DNA of 64,000 nt from Gammaproteobacteria bacterium HGW-Gammaproteobacteria-11 (GTDB taxonomy: Bacteria; Pseudomonadota; Gammaproteobacteria; Pseudomonadales; Pseudomonadaceae): contig PGZJ01000002.1 in assembly GCA_002840055.1 (NCBI GenBank), positions 186,001-250,000 of the forward strand. Direction: 5' to 3'. Each line of letters starts with the position of its first letter. Positions within the stretch are counted from its first letter, which is position 1. The notes below the pieces were generated by a model. It had not been told where the DNA came from. It saw nothing but the letters and a program-made list of their open reading frames with translations, and searched no databases. A program made the position numbers and the translations under genes. Positions 20,169 to 28,293 of this stretch are shown piece by piece.

Positions 20169-20589
20169 AGCGCAAACGCAGGCGCAAGCGCCTGAGTGCA
20201 TCCTCAGTCGCGGCATCAGCTGGCAGAATGACCGATACGGACCACCACCGGCCAGGCTCCTGCAGGCGCACGACGGTCAACAACGCACTGACAAAGGTGT
20301 CTGACAGCAACTGCGCAGAGGATTCACTGCCATCGCGGCGCAGCAGGTGCCAACCCTCACCATCAAAGCGCAGGCCGGTAACCGACTGGGCATGCCGCAA
20401 GCTGATCTGGCGCGGCCAGACCCACATGACATAACCGACCACCAGCAGCATCAACGGCAGTGCCAGCATCACCGGCAAGCTACTGCGGTACAACGCCACC
20501 AGGGCGAGAAAACTGAACGACAGCAGTGTCATCGCCAAAAAGCGCGAAGGCTGCCGTTGCAGTGACAGGTAATCATTTTGGCTGAACAC
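20137..20589 (-). CDS. YgfX/CptA-like inner-membrane protein
   Basis: 150 residues with two membrane segments near the N-terminus (about 19-35 and 39-58) and a soluble C-terminal domain. Position immediately after sdhE and the topology match the YgfX (CptA, DUF1434) family, described in E. coli as a membrane partner of SdhE and proposed as a toxin. Sequence similarity is low, so the assignment leans on context. It overlaps sdhE by 17 nt at its start and nadB by 32 nt at its end. Confidence 0.75.
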   Translation of the reverse strand: MFSQNDYLSLQRQPSRFLAMTLLSFSFLALVALYRSSLPVMLALPLMLLVVGYVMWVWPRQISLRHAQSVTGLRFDGEGWHLLRRDGSESSAQLLSDTFVSALLTVVRLQEPGRWWSVSVILPADAATEDALRRLRLRLRFSRQRWVAAE

Positions 20590-20827
20590 GGTCGAGTATC
20601 ATCCTCACTATGCGTTGCAGATCCGGATCCTCTGGCTCACTGCGCTGCATGAACCAGCCGAACATATCCTGGTCTTCACAGGTCAACAGCTTGCTGAAGC
20701 GTTCCTTGTCAGCCGGATCAAGGTCACTGTAGGCCTCCTGAAGGAAGGGCAACAAGAGTACATCCAGCTCCAGCATGCCTCGGCGGCTGTGCCAGAACAA
20801 ACGTTTCATTTCTATATCGGCCGACAT
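20573..20827 (-). CDS. sdhE: FAD assembly factor SdhE
   Basis: Small protein that promotes covalent attachment of FAD to succinate dehydrogenase subunit A. 84 residues from the ATG at 20827, chosen because GGAG lies 6 nt before it and [20 protein letters not shown] matches the family. Conserved [20 protein letters not shown] and [10 protein letters not shown] are visible. An in-frame upstream extension to 20899 has no family support. It shares a 17-nt overlap with ygfX, as in enterobacteria. Confidence 0.92.
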   Translation of the reverse strand: MSADIEMKRLFWHSRRGMLELDVLLLPFLQEAYSDLDPADKERFSKLLTCEDQDMFGWFMQRSEPEDPDLQRIVRMILDRVQPK

Positions 20828-20962
20828 CAACATCTCCGCAGGGGTAAAGGCGCCATAGCGTGCACAGTCTTCATTATAAGCGCAAGCTGACGCTGACAAG
20901 CATGCACCTTAGTCCTATGATGTAACAGCGAAAGACACCTGATACAGCAGATACCCGAACCA

Positions 20963-21988
20963 ATGAGCAACAACAGCCCTATTCAAAACAACGCAGACCT
21001 TTTCTCCTCAATGCTGCAAGCGGAAGGCGCCACGGCCTTTATCTGCCAGTTGGCCGACGAGGGCTTGTTGCGTGTCAGCGGCCAGGATGCTGAACGCTTT
21101 CTGCAGGGCCAGCTGACCTGTGACCTGCGTCTGCTGGAGGTCCCCGGCAGTTCAATGGGTGCCCGCTGCAACCCCAAGGGGCGCATGCAATCCAGTTTCC
21201 GCCTGCTACGCAGCGGTGAAACCGACTACCTGCTGGCCATGGATCAACACCTGCTGGCAGGCCAACTGGCCGACCTGAGCAAATATGCGGTGTTCTTCAA
21301 GGTCCAGCTTGAGGACATCAGCCAGACCTGGGTTCGTTTTGGACTCTGGGGCGAGGGTGCCGAACAGGCCCTGCAACAAGCCGGGCTGAACATACCCACC
21401 GAACCTGACCAGGTCGCTACCGGCGCCAATCAGATCTTGGTTTTGCGCTTACCGGGCTCGGCACGCTATGAACTCTGGTGCCCTGCAGAGCACAGCCAGT
21501 CCCTGGCTGCGAGTCTGTCAGGACAGGTGTGCGCAGCACCAGTTGAGCAATGGCAATGCCTGAATATTCGCCAGGGCATAGGCCGGGTCAGACTGCAAAC
21601 CCGCGAAAGCTTCATTCCGCAAATGCTCAACCTGCACCTGTTCAGCGCTGTCAGCTTCAAGAAAGGCTGTTATACCGGCCAGGAAATCGTCGCGCGCATG
21701 CAGTACCTTGGCAAACTCAAAAAGCGCATGTTCAGGTTCCTGATGACCGGAACAGAGCCTCTTCAGCCCGGCACGGCCATCATCGACCAAGGCAGCGGGC
21801 AGACTGTTGGCGAGGTGGTTGAAAGCGTCTATTGCGGGCAACAGGTAGAAATACTGGCCGTAGTGCAAAAGGATGCGGCACAATTGGAAACATTATGTGC
21901 AATCGATCATCAGGGTTCGTTGCTGACCTTGACCGACTTGCCCTATGACAGCGAGCTGGCCGACGCCGAGACCAGCACGGCAAACTGA
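20963..21988 (+). CDS. ygfZ: Folate-binding protein YgfZ (iron-sulfur enzyme maintenance)
   Basis: Tetrahydrofolate-dependent protein that maintains activity of some [4Fe-4S] enzymes, including the tRNA thiomethylase MiaB. 341 residues. The family signature KKGCYTGQEIVARMQYLGK is present with the essential Cys at about residue 236, and the N-terminal DAERFLQGQLTCDLR is typical of the GcvT-like fold. Divergent from sdhE; both serve metabolic flavin or Fe-S enzymes. Confidence 0.95.
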   Translation: MSNNSPIQNNADLFSSMLQAEGATAFICQLADEGLLRVSGQDAERFLQGQLTCDLRLLEVPGSSMGARCNPKGRMQSSFRLLRSGETDYLLAMDQHLLAGQLADLSKYAVFFKVQLEDISQTWVRFGLWGEGAEQALQQAGLNIPTEPDQVATGANQILVLRLPGSARYELWCPAEHSQSLAASLSGQVCAAPVEQWQCLNIRQGIGRVRLQTRESFIPQMLNLHLFSAVSFKKGCYTGQEIVARMQYLGKLKKRMFRFLMTGTEPLQPGTAIIDQGSGQTVGEVVESVYCGQQVEILAVVQKDAAQLETLCAIDHQGSLLTLTDLPYDSELADAETSTAN

Positions 21989-22002
21989 ACAAGGACTACC
22001 CC

Positions 22003-22833
22003 ATGACCGATCTTGCCCAACGCGTACAGGAAGAACTCATACAGGCCATCGACAAGGATCAACTGACCCTGCCGACCCTGCCCGAGGTCGCCCTGCGTAT
22101 TCGTGAAGCGGCCGAAGACCCGGACGTCAGCATCCCCCATCTGGTCCGCGAGATCAGTAACGATGCGGCCCTCAGTGCGCGACTGATCAAGGTGGTCAAC
22201 AGCCCCTTGCTGCGAACCCGCACCGAGATTACCGACCTGGGCATGGCGGTCAACCGCATGGGCATTACCTACACTGCCAACCTGGCCACCGGCCTGGCCA
22301 TGGCGCAGATGTTTCAGGCTACCTCGGACGTGATCGACCGCAAGATGCGTGAAGTCTGGGGCCGCAGCACTGAAGTAGCCGGCATCAGTCATGTGCTGTG
22401 CCGTCACTACACCAAGCTCAAACCTGACCAGGCGACGCTGGCTGGGCTGGTGCATCAGATCGGCGTCTTGCCAATCTTGAGTTATGCCGAAGAAAACGAC
22501 CGCCTGCTGTCCGACTCGATCAGCCTGAATCTGGTCATTGACCGCATTCATCCGATCCTCGGTGATCGCATCCTCGCCGCCTGGGACTTCCCCGAGCCAC
22601 TGCGCCACGTGCCAACCCAGCACCTGGACTTCCAGCGCAACTCACCTACGCCTGACTATGCCGACATTGTGCAGGTCGCCATGCTGCAAAGCCTGAGCCC
22701 GGATCACCCGCTGGCGCAAATGGACTGGCACAGCATCCCCGCCTTCGCCAAACTGGGCATCACCCAGGACGGTGGCGATGATGAAGAGGATCTGTCAGCG
22801 GAGATGGAAGCGGCGATGGCGTTGTTGGGGTAA
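22003..22833 (+). CDS. HDOD domain protein
   Basis: 276 residues that are mostly one HDOD domain (about 20-215), starting TLPTLPEVALRIREAAEDPD and containing the conserved RLIKVVNSPLLR and LAGLVHQIGVLPIL. HDOD proteins are signalling relatives of HD phosphohydrolases that usually lack catalysis. No receiver or GGDEF domain is attached. It starts 14 nt after ygfZ, so the two may be cotranscribed. Its TAA is followed directly by a heptamer repeat array. Confidence 0.88.
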   Translation: MTDLAQRVQEELIQAIDKDQLTLPTLPEVALRIREAAEDPDVSIPHLVREISNDAALSARLIKVVNSPLLRTRTEITDLGMAVNRMGITYTANLATGLAMAQMFQATSDVIDRKMREVWGRSTEVAGISHVLCRHYTKLKPDQATLAGLVHQIGVLPILSYAEENDRLLSDSISLNLVIDRIHPILGDRILAAWDFPEPLRHVPTQHLDFQRNSPTPDYADIVQVAMLQSLSPDHPLAQMDWHSIPAFAKLGITQDGGDDEEDLSAEMEAAMALLG

Positions 22834-22981
22834 AAGCTGGAAGCTGGAAGCTGGAAGCTGGAAGCTGGAAGGAGAGCGTGCTCTGTCCGTTCTGCCCGTC
22901 AACCACTTTCAAGCAGAAAGAACAGAAGTGCCTCCACCGGCACATTCCACTTCCAGCCTCAAGCTTCCAGCTTCAAGCGTT
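22834..22981. repeat. Heptamer repeat array A (inverted arms)
   Basis: Five exact tandem copies of AAGCTGG fill 22834-22868, starting at the first base after the HDOD stop codon. About 85 nt later a second arm (roughly 22953-22981) carries CTTCCAGC and CTTCAAGC units, i.e. AAGCTGG and AAGCTTG on the opposite strand, within about 10 nt of the stop of the convergent enoyl-CoA hydratase gene. The arms can pair into a long hairpin. Two related arrays lie at 28203-28293 and 51146-51227. Confidence 0.85.
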
Positions 22982-22985
22982 TTGT

Positions 22986-23801
22986 TCACCTATTCCGCCA
23001 CTGCGGCGGGCGTTTCTCGAAGAACGCATTCACGCCCTCGAGCGTATCCTCCAGATCGAACAGATCAACAAAGCGCTCACGCTCTTCGGCCAGCAGGCTG
23101 TTCAGGGGTTGCTGGCGGGCACCCTGGATCAGGGTCTTGCAGGCCTTGACCGCCTGAGGGCTCTGACGGCCGACCTGGGCGGCAAGGCGCAACGCAGCAG
23201 CAACCGACTCACCCTCCTCCACCACTTCCTCGACCAGACCAATACGCTCAGCCTTGACGCCATCGATACGTTCGCCACACAGAATCATGCGTTTGGCCCA
23301 GCCCTCGCCCACCAGCCAGGCCAGGGCCTGAGTACCACCTGCGCAGGGCAATAGTCCGACGCTGGCTTCCGGCAGTGCCATCTGCACCTGACGCTCGGCA
23401 ATACGGATATCACAGGCCAGCGCACACTCCAGCCCACCACCCATGGCATAACCATTGATGGCGGCAATGGATACCCCGGAAAAGTCCCGCAGGGCTTCAA
23501 AAGCCTGGCCGAACAAGCGGGCCATTTGCCGAGCTCGTCCCTTGTCGCCATCGGCGAACAGCTTGAGGTCTGCCCCGGCGGAAAAGAACCGGCTGCCTCG
23601 CCCGGTGATCACCAGGGCAAAAATCTCCGAATCACCGTTCAAATGCCCCACCAGCTCGACCAAACCATGCAGGGTATCGGTATCCCAGGTGTTGGCTGCG
23701 GGGTTGTCTATGGTCACCAGCGCAGTGTGGCCGACCTTCTGCACCACCAGCTTGTCGGTGCGCGGAACCAGCGCGGTATAAGGTTGCAATGCGTGTTCCA
23801 T
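22986..23801 (-). CDS. Enoyl-CoA hydratase/isomerase family protein
   Basis: Crotonase-superfamily enzyme acting on acyl-CoA thioesters, probably hydration in fatty-acid or amino-acid catabolism. 271 residues from the ATG at 23801, which has GGAG 8 nt upstream. The oxyanion-hole motif is FFSAGADLKLF and the second is AAINGYAMGGGLECALACDI; a catalytic-type Glu is in ALPEASVGLLPCAGGTQAL. The exact substrate cannot be read from sequence. Confidence 0.88.
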   Translation of the reverse strand: MEHALQPYTALVPRTDKLVVQKVGHTALVTIDNPAANTWDTDTLHGLVELVGHLNGDSEIFALVITGRGSRFFSAGADLKLFADGDKGRARQMARLFGQAFEALRDFSGVSIAAINGYAMGGGLECALACDIRIAERQVQMALPEASVGLLPCAGGTQALAWLVGEGWAKRMILCGERIDGVKAERIGLVEEVVEEGESVAAALRLAAQVGRQSPQAVKACKTLIQGARQQPLNSLLAEERERFVDLFDLEDTLEGVNAFFEKRPPQWRNR

Positions 23802-23858
23802 GGATATACTCCAGACAGTTTGATGACGGCTCAAGGATAGGCCAATCCCGGATGGATG

Positions 23859-24554
23859 TCAGGCTGACGGGTCGGGCAATGACCAGTCAATTGGGGCTTG
23901 CCCATGAGCCTGCAGGTAGCTGTTAGCCTGGGAAAAGTGGCCGTTACCAATAAAGCCCCGATGCGCCGACAGCGGCGACGGATGCACCGAACGCAGGACA
24001 TGATGGGCTGACAGATCAATCTGTTCGGCTTTCTTTTGCGCGTAGCTGCCCCAGAGCATGAACACCAGGTTACGATGACGCTCGGCAAGCACCTCTATGA
24101 CTCTGGACGTGAAACGTTCCCAGCCACGCTTGGCATGCGAACCCGCCTGGGCCTGCTCGACCGTCAGCACCGCATTCAGCAGCAACACGCCCTGATCTGC
24201 CCAGCTTTGCAAACACCCATGACGGGGGACAGGCAGGTCAAGATCACGCTGCAGCTCCTTGAAGATATTTTGCAGGGAGGGCGGTGCCGGCACACCCGGC
24301 GGCACGGAAAAGCTCAGGCCATGGGCCTGACCGGGACCGTGATAAGGGTCCTGACCAATGATCACCACCTTGACCTGATCCAGCGGCGTGCTGTTCAGGG
24401 CATTGAAAATCAGCTGTCCCGGCGGGAAAATCACCTTGCCGGCCTGCTTTTCCGCCAGCAGGAAGGCTTTCAGCTCACGCATATAGGACTGCTCAAACTC
24501 GTTCAGCAGCGCGGCCTTCCAGCCTGCTTCCAACTGTACATCCTTGTCCGGCAT
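23859..24554 (-). CDS. ung: Uracil-DNA glycosylase
   Basis: Excises uracil from DNA, the first step of base-excision repair. 231 residues. The catalytic D69 is in [20 protein letters not shown] and the catalytic His in [11 protein letters not shown]. The ATG at 24554 is one base after the stop of the upstream membrane-protein gene (TAACATG), indicating coupled translation; the start 57 nt further upstream is not supported. Confidence 0.97.
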   Translation of the reverse strand: MPDKDVQLEAGWKAALLNEFEQSYMRELKAFLLAEKQAGKVIFPPGQLIFNALNSTPLDQVKVVIIGQDPYHGPGQAHGLSFSVPPGVPAPPSLQNIFKELQRDLDLPVPRHGCLQSWADQGVLLLNAVLTVEQAQAGSHAKRGWERFTSRVIEVLAERHRNLVFMLWGSYAQKKAEQIDLSAHHVLRSVHPSPLSAHRGFIGNGHFSQANSYLQAHGQAPIDWSLPDPSA

Positions 24555-24555
24555 G

Positions 24556-24885
24556 TTATTCGGCCGCCGGGACGCTTTGCGCGTTGCAACGTATAACGCG
24601 TTGCCGATCATCTACCAGCAGACCCGACAGGCCGTTATGCCGACTGTCATGCAACACCAGAATACCGTCAACACACTCAGCAACCTGATTGGCCGAGCGG
24701 CTGCGCATTTGCCCCGCCTCCTCGGAACCGACCGTCACCAGACTAAACTCGGCAACCAGCCGGCTCTCGTCCTCGCGGGCAAAGTTCAGATAACCGTAAA
24801 AATGCAATACCGCCACGGTAAAGATCACGCTGGCAAAGGCGGTGATAATCATCGGTAACTTGTTGTCCCGGGTTGTTTCGCTCAC
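24556..24885 (-). CDS. Small single-pass membrane protein, unknown function
   Basis: 109 residues, not recognised. One membrane segment is predicted at about 12-32 ([21 protein letters not shown]), followed by a soluble domain containing the two cysteines (AECVDG and VIRCNA). It sits tightly between the QEGLA protein (9 nt) and ung (1 nt), so it is a real operon member. The C-terminal domain includes [20 protein letters not shown]; no enzyme motif is visible. Confidence 0.7.
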   Translation of the reverse strand: MSETTRDNKLPMIITAFASVIFTVAVLHFYGYLNFAREDESRLVAEFSLVTVGSEEAGQMRSRSANQVAECVDGILVLHDSRHNGLSGLLVDDRQRVIRCNAQSVPAAE

Positions 24886-24894
24886 AGACTTACC

Positions 24895-26178
24895 TCACAG
24901 AATATTGGCATAGTCAGCCTCGATACGGTCGAGGCTAAGATTGTTCAAAAAGCCCGAGAAGCACATCCAGGCACTCAGGGCGTTGAGGTCGGCAAAGGGC
25001 GCCGGCAGATAACGCGGCGGCACCACCAGCCCCTCCTCCACCAACTGACCCAGGGTACGCATGTCCTCAAGGGTGGTCTTGCCACAGAACAGCAGGGGGA
25101 TCTGTTGCAGCTTGCCCTTGCGCACCGCCAGCTGGATAAAGTTGTAAGTCAGAATAAAGCCCTTGAGGTAGGCCAGGTCCTTGGTGAAGGGCAAGCCGTC
25201 GCTGCTGGAGCCGCGAAATACCCGGCTGGCATTGGCATAGCTGTCTTCCTTGGAGTAATCCTGCTCACGATAGAACTGAAATACGTCCAGGAAGTTCGCA
25301 CCACTTTCAGCCAGTTGAATGGCCCGGGTACGATTGGTCAGTTTGCGCAGTCGCGCCGGATAGGAGGCAAAGGTAATCACCTCCATCAGAATCGCCAGCC
25401 CTTCCTGGGTAACCGTCGATGACGGCGGCCCCTTGGCCAGAAAGGTGCAAATTGGCTGGTGCTTGCCGTTCAGACTGGTAGCCACATGCACCATACCCTC
25501 ATGCACGGCAAGAATATTCAGATCGCGCTGGTTGAACATCGCATCACTGCGGATCTTGATGTAGTCGGCACCGGCAGCCGCATCGGCGACAATACCGTCA
25601 GACTCGAATACGCGCACCGATTGATCGTCCGGAAAGGCCTGATTCATGCGCTCCTGAAGGATAGCCACAGCTTCCGGTGCGGCAATGATCTTGGGCTCAC
25701 GGCCCAGATCGGAGCCAATATTGGTCAGAGACTCACTGAGCATGATGCCCAGATCTGTCAGGGTCGGATCACCGGCATGGAAGGCATCGGAGGCCGAGCC
25801 ATACAGCTCCTGCGAGATCAGCCCCATATCCGGCGTACCGCGGGCTTCGAGCATGCGGATGACCATGCGGTATTCTTTGCACATGCGCCGCATGATCTGC
25901 CCGACCGGGTTGAAGGTACCCAACTGCCGGGTAATGTCCCGCTCGATTTCCTGGAACACCTGACGCCGTTCCGCCGGGTCGAAACCCAACGGGCGCTGCG
26001 CATAATAATCGGGGCCAGTATCCGGTAGGCTTTTGCAGCGCTTGCGGAAGAACTCTTCGCGCAGATTGTCATCCCATTTGATCGCATCCAGAATCCGGAT
26101 CGGCGACTGCGCCTCGACAATGCGGTCAGACAGACTGCGGATCACCAGTTGGTACTGCTCGCTCTGTTTTACCGTCAT
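24895..26178 (-). CDS. QEGLA-motif (DUF1704) putative metallopeptidase
   Basis: 427 residues of the DUF1704 family, often labelled flavohemoglobin expression-modulating QEGLA motif protein. An HExxxH motif, HEGMVH (H226, E227, H231), and TQEGLA (E259) are visible. Eukaryotic members of this family (MATCAP/TMCP) are tubulin carboxypeptidases that use HExxxH, so the bacterial protein may be a zinc carboxypeptidase; this is inference. There are no membrane segments or signal peptide. First gene of the run toward ung. Confidence 0.85.
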   Translation of the reverse strand: MTVKQSEQYQLVIRSLSDRIVEAQSPIRILDAIKWDDNLREEFFRKRCKSLPDTGPDYYAQRPLGFDPAERRQVFQEIERDITRQLGTFNPVGQIMRRMCKEYRMVIRMLEARGTPDMGLISQELYGSASDAFHAGDPTLTDLGIMLSESLTNIGSDLGREPKIIAAPEAVAILQERMNQAFPDDQSVRVFESDGIVADAAAGADYIKIRSDAMFNQRDLNILAVHEGMVHVATSLNGKHQPICTFLAKGPPSSTVTQEGLAILMEVITFASYPARLRKLTNRTRAIQLAESGANFLDVFQFYREQDYSKEDSYANASRVFRGSSSDGLPFTKDLAYLKGFILTYNFIQLAVRKGKLQQIPLLFCGKTTLEDMRTLGQLVEEGLVVPPRYLPAPFADLNALSAWMCFSGFLNNLSLDRIEADYANIL

Positions 26179-26259
26179 AGAGTTCCTGCTGCGTGTGGTG
26201 TCGTTAGGTCGGCGTTATGCGCTGACGGGGCCATGTGATTGCGTGCATTGCTCAGCCGA

Positions 26260-26348
26260 GCAACCCCTGTGCCGGACACGCCGTGAACCCATCCATGGGG
26301 GCTCGGCCGCGCCCGTCCTGGGCGCGGACGGTCCAGCACAGGGGTTAC
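26260..26348 (+). repeat. Composite palindromic repeat element, copy 1
   Basis: The arms 26260-26277 (gcaacccctgtgccggac) and 26331-26348 are inverted with 16 of 18 matches. Inside are ATCCATGGGGGCTCG and a perfect 8-bp hairpin, CCGCGCCC-GTCCT-GGGCGCGG (26307-26327). The layout, outer inverted repeat plus ATCCATGG box plus inner hairpin, is shared with copy 2 in reverse orientation. Confidence 0.85.
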
Positions 26349-26463
26349 CCGGCACCGCAAAGTAGCCTTGATGTCAGCCCCACCATCTCTGATAGCACTG
26401 TATCCGAAACCTTCTCACACACCAATTCTGTTGGGAAACCTGATCACGCACGATATGCCTCAT

Positions 26464-26619
26464 CGTGCTTGCCGAGCCCCTGTGTCGGACCGTCGCTGGC
26501 CAAGGCCGGAAAATGCTCCTGCAATTCCGGCACTTCCGCCATCCATGGCGGTCGGATGGCCAGCGTCGAGCCCCATGGATAGCTTGTAGCCTGTCCGATA
26601 CAGGGGCTCGGCAAGCACG
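26464..26619 (-). repeat. Composite palindromic repeat element, copy 2
   Basis: The arms 26464-26490 and 26593-26619 are inverted with 26 of 27 matches and include CGAGCCCCTGTGTCGGAC. Inside, on the minus strand, are ATCCATGGGGCTCG and the palindrome CCGCCATCCATGGCGG (26536-26551). It is the same design as copy 1 with a longer interior. It lies just downstream of lysS. Confidence 0.85.
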
Positions 26620-26662
26620 CCATCACGCAACCTGAACGATCAGGTTTTCCCACACAAAAAAG

Positions 26663-28165
26663 TCAGGCTTCAGGCCGCATATGCGGGAACAGAATCACAT
26701 CACGAATGGACGGCGCATCAGTCAGCAGCATGACCAGACGATCAATACCAATGCCCTCACCCGCCGTCGGCGGCATACCGTATTCCAGGGCGCGGACGAA
26801 GTCGGCGTCATAGTGCATGGCCTCATCGTCACCGGCATCCTTGTCCGCAACCTGGGCATGGAAGCGTTCGGCCTGGTCTTCGGCGTCATTCAGCTCCGAA
26901 TAGGCGTTGGCAATCTCACGGCCACCGATAAACAGCTCGAAGCGGTCGGTGACGCTCGGATCGTCATCGCTGCGACGGGCCAGCGGCGAGACCTCGAAGG
27001 GGTAGCGGGTGATAAAGGTCGGTTGCTCCAGACGGTGCTCGACCAGCTCCTCGAAAATCATGGTCTGCAGCTTGCCCAGACCCTCAAAGCCCTTGACCGC
27101 CGCACCGGCCTTTTTCGCAATGGCCCGCGCCCGATCGAGATCCTGCAGGTCGGCAGCGCTAATGTCCGGGTTGTACTTGAGAATCGAGTCAAACACCGAG
27201 AGCCGCGCAAAGGGCTCACCGAAGTGGAACACCTTGCCCTGATAGGGCACATCGGTGCTGCCCAGCACATCCAGCGCCAGCTCGCGGAACAGCTCCTCGG
27301 TCAGGTCCATGTTGTCTTCGTAATCGGCGTAGGCCTGATAGAACTCGAGCATGGTGAACTCGGGATTGTGCCGGGTCGAGACGCCTTCATTACGGAAGTT
27401 ACGGTTGATCTCGAACACCCGCTCGAAACCACCGACCACCAGCCGCTTGAGGTACAGCTCCGGCGCGATACGCAGGAACATCGGCAGATCCAGCGCATTG
27501 TGATGGGTCTCGAACGGCTTGGCCGCGGCACCACCGGGGATGGTCTGCAACATCGGTGTTTCCACTTCCAGAAAGTTGCGCTGGGCCAGAAACTTGCGGA
27601 TATGCGCAATCACCCGCGAACGCACCAGAAAGGTGTTCCGCGTATCTTCGTTGACGATCAGATCAACATAACGCTGGCGGTAACGCTGCTCGGTATCGGT
27701 CAGACCGTGAAACTTGTCCGGCAACGGGCGCAAGGATTTGGTCAGCAACTGGACGCTGGCCATATTGACATACAGATCGCCCTTGCCTGAGCGCGCCAGG
27801 GTGCCTTCGGCGGCGATGATATCGCCCATATCCCAGTGCTTGATCTGCTCCAGGGTCTCGGCCGGCAAGCCCTTGCGGTCGACATACAGCTGAATCCGCC
27901 CACTCATGTCCTGAATGACAATGAAGGCGCCACGATTCAGCATGATCCGACCCGCTACCTTGACCGGTATGCCCGACGCTTCCAGCGTTTCCTTGCTGTG
28001 CTCGGCATAGGTGGCCTGCAAGTCGCCAGCCAGGCTGTCACGGCGGAACCGGTTCGGGAAGGCATTGCCACGGGCACGCTCGGCGGCCAGCTTTTCCTTG
28101 CGCAGGGCAATCAGGCTGTTTTCTTCATGCTGCAGTTGCTGCTGGTCGAGGTGTTGGTCGCTCAT
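26663..28165 (-). CDS. lysS: Lysyl-tRNA synthetase (class II)
   Basis: Charges tRNA-Lys. 500 residues: an N-terminal OB-fold anticodon-binding domain with [20 protein letters not shown], then the class II catalytic core with motif 2 ([19 protein letters not shown]) and motif 3 ([15 protein letters not shown]). It follows prfB on the same strand, a conserved gammaproteobacterial pair, but here separated by a heptamer repeat array. Confidence 0.98.
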   Translation of the reverse strand: MSDQHLDQQQLQHEENSLIALRKEKLAAERARGNAFPNRFRRDSLAGDLQATYAEHSKETLEASGIPVKVAGRIMLNRGAFIVIQDMSGRIQLYVDRKGLPAETLEQIKHWDMGDIIAAEGTLARSGKGDLYVNMASVQLLTKSLRPLPDKFHGLTDTEQRYRQRYVDLIVNEDTRNTFLVRSRVIAHIRKFLAQRNFLEVETPMLQTIPGGAAAKPFETHHNALDLPMFLRIAPELYLKRLVVGGFERVFEINRNFRNEGVSTRHNPEFTMLEFYQAYADYEDNMDLTEELFRELALDVLGSTDVPYQGKVFHFGEPFARLSVFDSILKYNPDISAADLQDLDRARAIAKKAGAAVKGFEGLGKLQTMIFEELVEHRLEQPTFITRYPFEVSPLARRSDDDPSVTDRFELFIGGREIANAYSELNDAEDQAERFHAQVADKDAGDDEAMHYDADFVRALEYGMPPTAGEGIGIDRLVMLLTDAPSIRDVILFPHMRPEA

Positions 28166-28202
28166 AGTCGGTCGTCCCGCTCAAATCATCATCGTGTAGG
28201 GT

Positions 28203-28293
28203 AGCTGCAAGCAGGACATCTCGAGGGAGCGATCTGGCCTTGCAGCTTGTAACTTGAAACTTGTAGCTTGCGGCTTGAAGCTTGCGGCTGCGC
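28203..28293 (-). repeat. Heptamer repeat array B (inverted arms)
   Basis: Read on the minus strand, three bases after the prfB TAA, the units are CAGCCGC, AAGCTTC, AAGCCGC, AAGCTAC, AAGTTTC, AAGTTAC and AAGCTGC (consensus AAGYNNC). After about 27 nt an opposing arm pairs with the last unit: agctgcaag at 28203-28211 and cttgcagct at 28239-28247 are perfect complements. The array lies between prfB and lysS. Confidence 0.8.

Larger units (their letters stand above)
26179..26662. other. 484-bp gene-free region with two palindromic elements
   Basis: The only stretch above 300 bp without a gene. Beyond the two composite palindromes at 26260-26348 and 26464-26619, the remaining sequence (promoter of the QEGLA gene, the end of lysS and a short link) shows no ORF, tRNA or other structure I can recognise. 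Transcripts from lysS run into it on the minus strand. Confidence 0.7.

Noticed and set aside
20137..20827. YgfX/SdhE as a toxin-antitoxin module
   Set aside because: The pair has been called CptA/CptB, but SdhE is a flavinylation factor. The overlap and order are the normal housekeeping arrangement, so I do not call a toxin-antitoxin system.
22834..22981. Heptamer array as a CRISPR
   Set aside because: Units are 7 bp and contiguous with no spacers, and there are no cas genes in the window.
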